The notes below the pieces were generated by a model that made no database searches, was not told where the DNA came from, and saw only the letters and a list, made by a program, of their open reading frames with translations. A program made the position numbers and the translations under genes. Source: Saccharothrix espanaensis DSM 44229 (GTDB lineage: Bacteria > Actinomycetota > Actinomycetes > Mycobacteriales > Pseudonocardiaceae). Taken from it: a stretch of 64,000 nucleotides of DNA. Shown piece after piece: positions 11,010 to 19,972 of this stretch (its first letter is position 1; every line of letters starts with the position of its first letter). The DNA lies in assembly GCF_000328705.1 (NCBI RefSeq), contig NC_019673.1, positions 1,550,001 to 1,614,000 of the forward strand, read 5' to 3'.

Positions 11010-11456
11010 TCAGGCCGAGGGCTTCGCCGCCGCGGCGGCGGTCTTGGCGCAGTCCGCGCACGTGCCGAAGATCTCCACCGTGTGGCTGACCTCGGAGAAC
11101 CCGTTCTCCTCGGCCACCCGGTCGGCCCACCGCTCCACCGTCGGGCCCTCCACCTCGACGGTGCGCCCGCAGGTGCGGCACACCAGGTGGTGGTGGTGGT
11201 GCGACGAGCAGCGCCGGTAGATCGCCTCGCCGGAGTCGGTGCGCAGCACGTCCACCTCGCCCGCGTCGGCCAGCGACTGGAGCGTCCGGTACACCGTGGT
11301 CAGGCCGATGCCCTCGCCGCGCCGGCGCAGCTCCTCGTGCAGCTCCTGCGCCGAGCGGAAGTCGTCCAGCGAGTCGAGCAGCCGGGACACGGCGGTGCGC
11401 TGCTTGGTGGACCGCAGCCCCGGCACGTTGGTGTTGGGGCGCTCACTGGTGGTCAC
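11010..11456 (-). CDS. zur: Fur-family regulator, probable zinc uptake regulator Zur
   Basis: The protein has 148 residues. The winged-helix half (STKQRTAVSRLL...GIGLTTVYRTLQSLADAGE) is followed by the metal half with HHHHHLVCRTCG and GTCADC: Cys93, Cys96, Cys133 and Cys136 form the structural zinc site. It starts at GTG 11456 with GGAGGA six nt upstream and overlaps the ArsR gene by 4 nt. The ArsR-Fur pair next to glyS matches M. tuberculosis smtB-zur (Rv2358-Rv2359), which is the basis for calling it Zur rather than Fur. It represses zinc-uptake genes when zinc is replete. Confidence 0.88.
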   Translation of the reverse strand: MTTSERPNTNVPGLRSTKQRTAVSRLLDSLDDFRSAQELHEELRRRGEGIGLTTVYRTLQSLADAGEVDVLRTDSGEAIYRRCSSHHHHHLVCRTCGRTVEVEGPTVERWADRVAEENGFSEVSHTVEIFGTCADCAKTAAAAAKPSA

Positions 11457-11848
11457 AGTTCCTCCGTCCCGAGTACTCCGGAGTTGATACCACGCGGACC
11501 TTCGTCGACGTGCGTCACGGCGTCCACGACGATGTGCGCCAGGTGCTCGTCCACCAGCCGGTAGACCACCTCCCGGCCGTGCCGCTCGCCGTGCACGACA
11601 CCCGCCGCCTTGAGCACCCGCAGGTGCTGGCTGATCAGCGGCTGGGCCACGCCCAGCGCCTCGACCAGCTCGTGCACGCACCGGTCGGCCTCGCGCAGCT
11701 GGAGCACGATCGCGATGCGCACCGGCGCGGCGAGCGCGCGCAGCAGCTCCCCGGCGGCCGACAGCGTGTGCGCGGGCCGAGGGGGCACGGGGTTGGCCGC
11801 GCCGCGTGTCGGGGAGTGCACGTGCTCGCTCCGCACTTCGACCGTCAC
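11453..11848 (-). CDS. smtB: ArsR/SmtB-family metal-responsive repressor
   Basis: The protein has 131 residues. The winged helix carries LRALAAPVRIAIVLQLREAD, VHELVEALGVAQPLISQHLR and VVYRLVDEHLAHIVVDAV. The C-terminal helix pattern D-x-H-x7-10-H...H (DEHLAHIVVDAVTHVDE) matches the alpha-5 zinc site of SmtB proteins. GTG 11848 is preferred because GGAGG lies 4 nt upstream; GTG 11863 is possible. The stop overlaps the zur start (GTGA), forming the smtB-zur operon that senses high and low zinc in mycobacteria. The upstream strip at 11862-11885 contains TGAAAATC, one half of the actinobacterial Zur-box consensus, but the second half is poor. Confidence 0.85.
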   Translation of the reverse strand: MTVEVRSEHVHSPTRGAANPVPPRPAHTLSAAGELLRALAAPVRIAIVLQLREADRCVHELVEALGVAQPLISQHLRVLKAAGVVHGERHGREVVYRLVDEHLAHIVVDAVTHVDEGPRGINSGVLGTEEL

Positions 11849-11888
11849 GGCGCCTCCGACCACGTGGTATGGATTTTCACCACCAATA

Positions 11889-12158
11889 CTACGTTCCCAG
11901 CACAGACCAGGTCACAAGCACAAGAACCGCAAGTACCAAGACCCGCAGGACGCGGGCGCTCGGCGCCAGGAACCGCCACGTCACCGCGAGCAGTCCGGCC
12001 ACCCCGAGCACGAGCAGGCCGAGCAGCGCCGCGCCGACCGCGCCGCGCACCCACACCCCCGCGATGAACAGGGCCAGGACCAGCAGGAACACCACCGGGG
12101 CAGGCACCTTGGCCAACGGCCCGGTACCGGGGATCAGCGTCCGCTTCGAATCCGCCAC
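11889..12158 (-). CDS. Small two/three-span membrane protein
   Basis: The protein has 89 residues. Its three hydrophobic stretches are APVVFLLVLALFIAGVWV, GAALLGLLVLGVAGLLAVTW and VLRVLVLAVLVLVTWSVLG. A short basic N-terminus (ADSKRTLIPGTGP) precedes them. Small membrane proteins of this type (DUF6703-like) occur upstream of smtB-zur in related actinomycetes, but the function is unknown. The GTG start at 12158 is 17 nt from the divergent gene at 12176, so the two share a compact promoter. Confidence 0.7.
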   Translation of the reverse strand: MADSKRTLIPGTGPLAKVPAPVVFLLVLALFIAGVWVRGAVGAALLGLLVLGVAGLLAVTWRFLAPSARVLRVLVLAVLVLVTWSVLGT

Positions 12159-12175
12159 CGTGGCATCCTTGCACC

Positions 12176-12553
12176 GTGCTGCTCGTGTGCCGGTTCACCG
12201 TGCCCGTGTCCGAAGTCCCGGCGTTCACCGCGCGCGTCGGCCGTGCGCTGGAGCTGCTGACCGCGCGGCCGGGCTGCCGGCGCGGCGCGCTGGGCCGGTC
12301 GACCGACGAGGAGGACCTGTTCGTGCTGACCGTCGAGTTCGACTCGGTGGTCGCCTACCGGCGCGCGCTCTCGCCGTTCGAGGTGCGCGAACACGTCGTG
12401 CCGCTGCTGTCCGAGGCGGTCGCCGAACCCGCCGCCTTCGAACCGCTCCTGGTCGCCGACGGCGGCGCGGTGGACCGCCTGACCAGCCTGGTCGCCGCCG
12501 ACGCCGGCACCGTCCGGCTCGGTGAGGCCGCTGGCCCCACCACCCCTCGCTGA
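12176..12553 (+). CDS. Antibiotic biosynthesis monooxygenase (ABM)-domain protein
   Basis: The protein has 125 residues. It opens with LVCRFTVPVSEVPAFTARV and RALELLTARPGCRRGALGRS, then LFVLTVEFDSVVAYRRALS: the ferredoxin-like alpha/beta fold of ABM proteins. Homologues include cofactor-less monooxygenases and heme-degrading enzymes, but many have no known reaction. It begins at GTG 12176. It stands alone between the divergent small membrane gene and glyS and may be constitutive. Confidence 0.75.
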   Translation: MLLVCRFTVPVSEVPAFTARVGRALELLTARPGCRRGALGRSTDEEDLFVLTVEFDSVVAYRRALSPFEVREHVVPLLSEAVAEPAAFEPLLVADGGAVDRLTSLVAADAGTVRLGEAAGPTTPR

Positions 12554-12713
12554 CCCCGCGCCTACGGCGGCCCGCTCCCGCTCGGCGCATGCTCCCGGCC
12601 CGGCGGGTATTCGCGCAGGGTAGGGGCGCTTGCGCCGTGGTCGCCCGATGGAGGCGGGACCCCGGCGGCTACCCTGGCAACCCCGTTCACCCGCCCCTCC
12701 GATGGAGTTGTCC

Positions 12714-14099
<1,386 letters not shown>

Positions 14100-14104
14100 C
14101 GGCC

Positions 14105-14848
14105 GTGCGGCCCGACCTGGTCCTGCTGCGCGAGCTGGTGGACAGCGGGTCGGCGGTGGACGCCCGGCCCGACGGCGGCCTCGCCGAGGCGGCGATCGTG
14201 GCCGCGGAGGCCACCGTCGGGCCGTTGTCGCCGTCGTTCCGGTGGTGGCTGGCCGAGTACGGGACGGGCTCGGTGGACGGGATGCCGATCGCCGCCCCCG
14301 CGGGCGTCGTCCCCGAGAACGTCGAGGAGACCGCGGCCGGGCTGGTCGACGGCCTGGACGGGACGCGGCTGTGGTTCTGCGCGGAGCCGTGCGGCCACCG
14401 CTACGGCTTCGCGCTGGACGTGGTGGTCGACGGCGAGCACCAGGTGGTGGAGCGGGACCCGTTCTCCGGTGAGGACGAGCCGGTGGCCGAGTCGTTCGCC
14501 GGGTTCCTGGCGGTGAGCGAGGCCCGCGCGGCGGGCCTGCGTGACGGGCCGAACCCGACCGTCGCCGCGCTGTGGCGGTCCACGCCGGGCGTGCTGCGCG
14601 CGGACGGGGTGCTGCTCTACGGGCCGCAGACGATCCGCGAGCGCAACGAGACCTACGAGGTGCCGCGGTACGCGCCGCACTGGGTGCTGGTCGGGGACGA
14701 CAGCGGTGGTTCCGGGTTCTTCATGCGCCGGCACGGCCGGGACCGGGTCTCGGTGTACCGGCTCGACCTGGGCGCGGTGGACGAGGACGTGGCCTTGGAC
14801 GGCGAGTTCGTGACCGACGACCTGCTCGGCTGGCTCGACCGGCCCTGA
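14105..14848 (+). CDS. SMI1/KNR4 (SUKH)-like protein
   Basis: The protein has 247 residues. The N-terminal half (LAEAAIVAAEATVGPLSPSF, RWWLAEYGTGSVDGMPI) has the SUKH pattern of an early helix followed by FRWWL-x-YG. After a central region (LWFCAEPCGHRYGFALDVVV) there is a second beta-rich part (HWVLVGDDSGGSGFFMRRHG) that resembles a repeat of the fold. SUKH proteins often act as immunity proteins to secreted toxins; no polymorphic toxin gene is next to it here. The GTG start lies 5 nt after the glyS stop. The assignment is by eye. Confidence 0.7.
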   Translation: MRPDLVLLRELVDSGSAVDARPDGGLAEAAIVAAEATVGPLSPSFRWWLAEYGTGSVDGMPIAAPAGVVPENVEETAAGLVDGLDGTRLWFCAEPCGHRYGFALDVVVDGEHQVVERDPFSGEDEPVAESFAGFLAVSEARAAGLRDGPNPTVAALWRSTPGVLRADGVLLYGPQTIRERNETYEVPRYAPHWVLVGDDSGGSGFFMRRHGRDRVSVYRLDLGAVDEDVALDGEFVTDDLLGWLDRP

Positions 14849-14897
14849 CCGGCGGGCCCGGCGCAAGGGATCTGGCGCAGGGGATCTGGCGCGGAGG

Positions 14898-15836
14898 TCA
14901 GGCGCTGAGGTCCTCGCGGGTGCGGTGCTCGGACGGGCTCACGCCGCGCACCCGCTTGAACGCCGCGCTGAGCGCGAACGGCGTGCTGTAGCCGACCTGG
15001 CGGGCCACCGCGGCGAGCGTCGCGGACGGCTCGCGCAGCAGGTCGGCGGCGAGGGTCAGCCGCCAGTCGGTCAGGTAGGCCATCGGCGGTTCGCCGACCA
15101 GTTCGGTGAACCGGCGGGCCAGCGCGGCCCGCGAGACGCCCGCCGCGCCGGCCAGCGACGCCACGGTCCACTGGCGGGCCGGGTCGGCGTGCAGCAGGCG
15201 CAGCGCGCGGCCGACGACGGGGTCGCCGTGCGCCTGGTACCAGCCGGGCGCGTCGGCCTCCGGCCGGCAGAACCACGAGCGCAGCACGGAGATCAGCAGC
15301 AGGTCGAGCAGGCGGTCCAGGACGGCTTCCTGGCCGGGCTCGTCCTTGGCGACCTCGCCGGCCAGCAGCGGCACCAGCGGCAGGTCGGACTCGGGGGCCA
15401 CCAGCAGCGGCGGCAGCACCGCGAGCAGGCGGCGGCTGACCTCGCCGTCGAGCTGGTAGGTGCCCGACAGCAGCACGACCGAGCCGTTCGGGTCGCCGCC
15501 CCACGTGCGCACGCCCAGGTCCCACCGCTCGCACAGCGCCGCGCCGTCCGGCGTGGTGCTGATCTCGCCGGGGTGCACGACGGCCTGCACGGGCGTGCCG
15601 GGGTCGTCGGCCAGCGTGTACGGGTCGGGGCCGCGCAGCACCGCCACGTCGCCCTGGCGCAGCCGCACGGGGTCGCCGGTGTGCGGGAGCACCCAGCCCC
15701 CGCCGCGCACCACCGCCACCACGGTCAACGGGGCGTGGTCCTCGATGCGCAGCGACCACGGCGGGTCCAGGACCGTGCGCAGCAGGAACGCCCCGCGCGC
15801 CCGCGGTCCGTCGAGCAGTCCGGCCAGAGCGTCCAC
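14898..15836 (-). CDS. AraC-family regulator with N-terminal cupin
   Basis: The protein has 312 residues. The N-terminal cupin (DALAGLLDGPRARGAFLLRT, GDVAVLRGPDPYTLADDP) is the ligand-binding type found in many actinobacterial AraC regulators. The C-terminal double HTH comprises WTVASLAGAAGVSRAALARR, PPMAYLTDWRLTLAADLL and LAAVARQVGYSTPFALSAAF. GTG 15836 yields the standard start; ATG 15869 would add an atypical leader. It is divergent from the DUF1772 gene at 15920, the likeliest target by analogy with similarly arranged pairs. Between this gene and the convergent SUKH gene lies a duplicated 13-bp GGGATCTGGCGCA. Confidence 0.9.
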   Translation of the reverse strand: MDALAGLLDGPRARGAFLLRTVLDPPWSLRIEDHAPLTVVAVVRGGGWVLPHTGDPVRLRQGDVAVLRGPDPYTLADDPGTPVQAVVHPGEISTTPDGAALCERWDLGVRTWGGDPNGSVVLLSGTYQLDGEVSRRLLAVLPPLLVAPESDLPLVPLLAGEVAKDEPGQEAVLDRLLDLLLISVLRSWFCRPEADAPGWYQAHGDPVVGRALRLLHADPARQWTVASLAGAAGVSRAALARRFTELVGEPPMAYLTDWRLTLAADLLREPSATLAAVARQVGYSTPFALSAAFKRVRGVSPSEHRTREDLSA

Positions 15837-15919
15837 GACGACCAGCCTAGAGACGATCGGACATGGCATCGAGCCCCTGCGCCATGGAAAGTCTCGGCGC
15901 CGTCGGTTTGACTGTCCCC

Positions 15920-16357
15920 ATGTTCACCTTGACGATCATCGCGGCCCTCGGGTGCGGCCTGATGGCCGGTGTCTTCTTCGCGTTCTCCGCGATGGTCATG
16001 CCGGGGCTGCGGCGGGCGACGCCGGCCGAGGGGCTCGCGGCGATGCGGGCGATCAACATCGCCGTGGTCAACCCGGCGTTCCTGCTGGTCTTCCTCGGCA
16101 CCGGCGCGGTGTCGGTGACGGCGGCGGCGCTCGGCGGCACGACGACCGGCTGGGTCGGCGCGGGGCTCTACCTGCTGGGCGGCATCGTGTTCACCGCCGC
16201 TTATCACATTCCGCGCAACAGTGCGCTGGAACGCGAGGGAACGACCGAGTACTGGGCGCGGTACTTGCGGGAATGGGTGCCCGGCAACCACGTCCGGGCG
16301 ATCGCCTGCCTGGGTGCGGCGCTGGCCTTCACGCTTGCCGCAGTCCAGCTCCAGTAG
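15920..16357 (+). CDS. DUF1772/anthrone-oxygenase-like membrane protein
   Basis: The protein has 145 residues and four predicted membrane helices (LTIIAALGCGLMAGVFFAFS; PAFLLVFLGTGAVSVTAAAL; WVGAGLYLLGGIVFTAAYHI; VRAIACLGAALAFTLAAVQL). The AYHIPRN...W-x7-W pattern between helices 3 and 4 is typical of DUF1772. Some family members are annotated as anthrone oxygenases, but most have unknown function. The start is taken at ATG 15920, just before the first helix; in-frame ATGs at 15863 and 15887 are possible. It is divergent from the AraC regulator, which probably controls it. Confidence 0.8.
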   Translation: MFTLTIIAALGCGLMAGVFFAFSAMVMPGLRRATPAEGLAAMRAINIAVVNPAFLLVFLGTGAVSVTAAALGGTTTGWVGAGLYLLGGIVFTAAYHIPRNSALEREGTTEYWARYLREWVPGNHVRAIACLGAALAFTLAAVQLQ

Positions 16358-16513
16358 TCGTCACGATGAGTAGTTTTCGCAATTTCGGATGAGATAGCTC
16401 ACGCACAAACGAGTGAATGTCGCGGCCGGAGCCCGAAGCTGACGCACCATTAACCCTGATGTCACCCCGCGCTGGAAAACTAGGACCACCGGCGCGGACC
16501 ATCGGGGGGTGTC

Positions 16514-16852
16514 ATGACGCGTATCGCTGCCACCGCGGTGCTCTTGGCGCTGCTCGCCGTCCTCACCCCGTCCCTCACCGGGCCGGGCCACCCGCCGGTC
16601 GCCGGCGCGCTCGGCCACCGGGTCATCGCCGCCGAGGCGCTGTCCGAGGAGGAACCCAACCGGGAGAGCCGGAAGGTCCCCGAGACGCGCGCGTTTTCCG
16701 CCGTGCCGCAACGGTTCGGGCCCGACCGCCCGGCCGAACTCCGGCCCCGCGCGGCCACCGCGCGGGCCCGGCACCCCGAGCCCGCCCCGCTCGCCACGGA
16801 CCACCCGCGAGCCAGGCTGACCCCGTCCGCGCTCCAGGTGTTCCGGAACTGA
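16514..16852 (+). CDS. Small secreted hypothetical protein
   Basis: The protein has 112 residues. The first ~25 (MTRIAATAVLLALLAVLTPS) look like a Sec signal peptide. The remainder is Pro/Arg/Glu/Ala-rich without cysteine and without recognised domain, so it may be disordered. It starts at ATG 16514 with a GGGGGGTGT stretch just upstream. It lies alone between the DUF1772 gene and the carbonic anhydrase gene. Expression is uncertain, but the signal peptide supports a real gene. Confidence 0.55.
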   Translation: MTRIAATAVLLALLAVLTPSLTGPGHPPVAGALGHRVIAAEALSEEEPNRESRKVPETRAFSAVPQRFGPDRPAELRPRAATARARHPEPAPLATDHPRARLTPSALQVFRN

Positions 16853-16907
16853 GCCGACCGCTCTGCCACAACCGCATCCTCGCCACTACTGACCTGTGAG
16901 GAATCCC

Positions 16908-17492
16908 GTGGAATTCCGTCACCTAGTTCAGCACGCCCGGACGCATTCGCAGCGGCGCTCCCCGGAAACGGGGCGGCGGCTCGCGGCCGGGCAGTCACCG
17001 ACCGCCCTGTTCATCACCTGCGCCGATTCCCGGATCCAGCCGGCCGCCATCACCGGGGCCGAACCGGGCAGCCTGTTCGAGCTGCGCACGGCGGGCAACG
17101 TGATCCCCGCGTTCAGCCCGCACTCGGCGTCCAGCGAGATGGCCACCATCGAATTCGCCGTGGTGCAGCTGCGCGTCGCCGAAATCGTCGTGTGCGGGCA
17201 TTCGCACTGCGGTGCGGTCAACGCCCTGCACTCCGGCCGACCGGCCCTCGACCACCTGCCGACCATGCTGCGCTGGCTGGCCACGCACGCCCCGTTCCGG
17301 ACCGGCACGCCCACCGACGGACTGCGCGCCGAGGGCATGGAGCACGTGCTGGCGCAGGTGCGCGCGCTGGAGGACTACCCGTTCGTGCGGGACCGGCTCG
17401 ACGCCGGCGACCTGCGCGTGCACGGCTGGTTCTACGACATCGAGTCCGGCGGCGTGTCGGCCTTCGCCGCCGACCGCTTCCAGCCGCTCTAG
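16908..17492 (+). CDS. Beta-class carbonic anhydrase
   Basis: The protein has 194 residues. The zinc ligands of the beta class are present: FITCADSRI gives Cys38, Asp40 and Arg42, and CGHSHCGAV gives His98 and Cys101. It interconverts CO2 and bicarbonate in the cytosol. GTG 16908 is preferred because GAGGA lies 7 nt upstream; GTG 16896 is in frame. The SulP transporter gene follows after 10 nt, a pairing that points to bicarbonate uptake or disposal rather than sulfate transport. Confidence 0.95.
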   Translation: MEFRHLVQHARTHSQRRSPETGRRLAAGQSPTALFITCADSRIQPAAITGAEPGSLFELRTAGNVIPAFSPHSASSEMATIEFAVVQLRVAEIVVCGHSHCGAVNALHSGRPALDHLPTMLRWLATHAPFRTGTPTDGLRAEGMEHVLAQVRALEDYPFVRDRLDAGDLRVHGWFYDIESGGVSAFAADRFQPL

Positions 17493-17502
17493 GAGCAATG
17501 GC

Positions 17503-18963
17503 GTGACCATGCACATCGAAGATCCGGTGTCCCGCTCACCCGGCGGGACCTCCTACTGGCCCGACGTCGGGGCGTCGCTGGTGGTGTTCCTGGTGGCGCT
17601 GCCGCTGTGCGTCGGCATCGCCGTGGCCTCCGGCGTCCCGGCCGAACTGGGCATCATCACCGGCGTGGTCGGCGGTCTCGTCGTCGGCCTGCTGCCCGGC
17701 AGCTCGTTGCAGGTCAGCGGCCCCGCCGCGGGCCTCACCGTGCTGGTCGCCGACACGGTGGCCACGCACGGCGCCGCGGCGCTGGGCGTCATCGTGCTCG
17801 GCGCGGGCCTGCTCCAGGTCGCGCTGGGCCTGCTGCGCCTGGGCCGCTGGTTCCGGGCCATCTCGCCCGCCGTCGTGCAGGGGATGCTGGCCGGCATCGG
17901 GCTGGTCCTGGTGCTCGGCCAGCTCTACCCCTTCGCCGGCCGGTCGGCGCCCGCCACCACCTGGGAGAAGGTCGCCGGCCTGCCCGGTCTGGCGGTCGCC
18001 GCGGTCACCTCGCCCGCCGGGATCGGCGTCGGGGTGCTGACCCTCGTGGTGGCGGCGCTGTGGAAGCGCACGAGGTTCCGGGCCGTGCCCGGCGTGCTGG
18101 TCGCCGTCGTGGTGGCCAGCGGCGTCGCGGTGTTCCTGCCGCTGGCGCGCATCGAGGTCGGGTCGCTCGGCGAGGCGGTGCGGCTGGTCGACTTCACGCT
18201 GGTCGACGCGGGCGTGCTCGGCGCGGCGGTGACGTTCGCGCTGGTCGCCTCGGCCGAGAGCCTGTTCAGCGCGGCGGCCGTGGACCGGATGCACAACGGT
18301 CCGCGCACCCAGTACAACCGGGAGCTGGTAGCCCAGGGCGTCGGCAACACCCTGTGCGGCGTGCTCGGCGCGTTGCCCATGACCGCGGTGATCGTCCGCA
18401 GCGCGACGAACGTGCAGGCCGGTGCGCGCACCAAGGCGTCCCGCGTGCTGCACGGCGTGTGGTTGCTGGTGTTCGTCGTGGCCCTGCCCGGGGTGCTGTC
18501 CTACGTGCCGCTCGCGGTGCTGGCGGCGATCCTGGTCCAGGCCGGGTGGAAGCTGCTCGAACCGCGCCGGGTGCTGGAACTGGCGCGCACCGACCGGGCG
18601 GAGAGCGCGGTGCTGCTGCTCACCGCCGGTCTGATCGTCACCACGGACCTGCTGACGGGCACGTTGGTCGGCGTGCTCGCGGCCGTGGTGAAGACCGCGT
18701 GGGACGTGTCCCGGCTGACCGTGACGGTCACGCCGGACGGCGGCGAGCACGAGCACGTGACGTTGCGCGGCAACGCCACGTTCCTCAAGCTGCCGAGGCT
18801 GCTGGAGGCGCTGGAGGCGCTCCCGGTGACCAAGCACGTGCGGATCGACCTGCGCGGTCTGCGGCACCTCGACCAGGCGTGCCGGCAGGCCATCGAGCAG
18901 TGGGCCGCGGCGCACCGCACGGCCGGCCGGACGGTCGACCTGATCAGACCCGCGTCGGCCTGA
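17503..18963 (+). CDS. SulP-family anion transporter (probable bicarbonate permease)
   Basis: The protein has 486 residues and 10-12 membrane segments. It begins with the SulP pattern DVGASLVVFLVALPLCVGIA and LQVSGPAAGLTVLVADTVA. SAESLFSAAAVDRM and a C-terminal STAS-like domain (VTLRGNATFLKLPRLLEALE, VRIDLRGLRHLDQACRQAIE) follow. The start GTG 17503 has AGGAG 8 nt upstream, inside the spacer after the carbonic anhydrase gene, so the two form one operon. SulP/carbonic-anhydrase pairs are usually interpreted as bicarbonate transporters. The stop codon lies at the head of a 14-bp tandem repeat. Confidence 0.93.
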   Translation: MTMHIEDPVSRSPGGTSYWPDVGASLVVFLVALPLCVGIAVASGVPAELGIITGVVGGLVVGLLPGSSLQVSGPAAGLTVLVADTVATHGAAALGVIVLGAGLLQVALGLLRLGRWFRAISPAVVQGMLAGIGLVLVLGQLYPFAGRSAPATTWEKVAGLPGLAVAAVTSPAGIGVGVLTLVVAALWKRTRFRAVPGVLVAVVVASGVAVFLPLARIEVGSLGEAVRLVDFTLVDAGVLGAAVTFALVASAESLFSAAAVDRMHNGPRTQYNRELVAQGVGNTLCGVLGALPMTAVIVRSATNVQAGARTKASRVLHGVWLLVFVVALPGVLSYVPLAVLAAILVQAGWKLLEPRRVLELARTDRAESAVLLLTAGLIVTTDLLTGTLVGVLAAVVKTAWDVSRLTVTVTPDGGEHEHVTLRGNATFLKLPRLLEALEALPVTKHVRIDLRGLRHLDQACRQAIEQWAAAHRTAGRTVDLIRPASA

Positions 18964-18988
18964 TCCGAGGAGCCCGATCACGAACGGC

Positions 18989-19057
18989 CTGATCCGAACG
19001 GCCTGATCCAACGGTCTGATCCGAACGGTCTGATCCGAACGGTCTGATCCGAACGGT
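18989..19057. repeat. Five tandem copies of a 14-bp unit after the SulP stop
   Basis: Five units read CTGATCCGAACGGY (the second has lost one base, 13 bp). The SulP gene ends GGCCTGATCCGA at 18957-18968, so the repeated motif contains the same C-TGA-TCC context as the real stop codon. With a 14-bp period the extra TGA triplets fall in successive reading frames. The array separates the convergent SulP and serine-hydrolase genes. No spacers are present, so it is a minisatellite, not CRISPR. Confidence 0.9.
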
Positions 19058-19095
19058 CCGGGGGACAGCGCGGTCCCCCGGACCCGGGCCGGCCC

Positions 19096-19956
19096 TCAGC
19101 CGCCGGGCACCAACGTCGAGAGCAGCGAGCGGGTGATGTCGTCGAGGTGGCCGCGGGCCTCGTCGGGCGAGATGCTGCTCTGCACCGACAGCAGCGCCAC
19201 CACGTACCGGTCGGCCACCACGCCCGCCGAGTGCAGGTACAGGTCGGTCGGGTAGTACCACATCCAGCCCTGCTTGGCGTACCCGTCGACACCGGGCGCG
19301 AGCAGCCCGAACGCCTGGTCGAAGCCGTCGGCGGCGGTGACCGGCGCGGAGGACAGCGCGTCCACGACGAACGTGCGCGCCGCCTCCGGCAGCTCGGTCA
19401 GGACGTATCGGTAGAGCCGCACCAGGTCGTCGGCCGACGTCTCCACGTCGCCCCACTGCGACGGGTCCTCGGGCGCGTGCGTGTCGACCAGGCCCGCGAG
19501 CCCGGCCACCCGGTCCACCGCACCGATGCCGTCGTGCCCGGTCCAGAGGTCGTTCATGGCCTCGTCGTCGCTGTCGCTCAACGCCCGGTGCAGCCGGTCC
19601 CGGTCGGCGTCGTCCAGGTCGCCCGCGGTCAGCACGTCGACGGCCACCAAGAGCTTGCTCAGCGACGCGGCGTGGAACGGCACGTCGTCGCGGTAGCCCG
19701 CAGCGGTGTCCGTCGTCAGGTCCAGCACGGCCACCGCCAGGTCGACACCCGCGCTCCCGTCGACCGCCCGCGCCACGGCCGCCGAGAGGTCCGGGGCGGT
19801 GGTCCCGGCGGCGCGTGGCACGGCCGGCCGCGGTGTGTCCGCGGACGTGGTCGTCGGGGCGGGGGAACCGGCGGGGGCGGTCGCGTCCGCCGCGGTGCAC
19901 GCCGTTGTCACCGCGACGACCAGCGCCAGCCCCGCGACCCACCGACTTCCCGCCAC
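19096..19956 (-). CDS. Beta-lactamase-like serine hydrolase lipoprotein
   Basis: The protein has 286 residues. Signal peptide VAGLALVVAVTTAC has a lipobox ending at Cys20, so the protein is probably a membrane-anchored lipoprotein. The active-site tetrad S-x-x-K is present as HAASLSKLL (Ser98, Lys101). A SDSDDEAMN segment occupies the S-D-N region. The KTG box appears as YAKQGWMWY, with Gln for Thr. The overall fold is that of class A beta-lactamase/D-Ala-D-Ala endopeptidase-type proteins, but the altered KTG makes classical beta-lactamase activity doubtful. Start GTG 19956 is just before the signal peptide. It converges with SulP across the repeat array. Confidence 0.82.
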   Translation of the reverse strand: MAGSRWVAGLALVVAVTTACTAADATAPAGSPAPTTTSADTPRPAVPRAAGTTAPDLSAAVARAVDGSAGVDLAVAVLDLTTDTAAGYRDDVPFHAASLSKLLVAVDVLTAGDLDDADRDRLHRALSDSDDEAMNDLWTGHDGIGAVDRVAGLAGLVDTHAPEDPSQWGDVETSADDLVRLYRYVLTELPEAARTFVVDALSSAPVTAADGFDQAFGLLAPGVDGYAKQGWMWYYPTDLYLHSAGVVADRYVVALLSVQSSISPDEARGHLDDITRSLLSTLVPGG

Positions 19957-19972
19957 GCTTCCAGAGTCCGAG

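Noticed and set aside
11862-11885. Zur box upstream of smtB-zur
   Set aside because: Only one half (TGAAAATC) matches; the other half of the palindrome is too poor to list as a feature.
12570-12713. T-box or other riboswitch before glyS
   Set aside because: No T-box sequence or specifier hairpin is visible, and the leader implied by the -10-like box is only 30-40 nt.
19096-19956. Calling the serine hydrolase a class A beta-lactamase resistance gene
   Set aside because: The KTG box is KQG and the S-D-N region is atypical, so resistance function is not supported.
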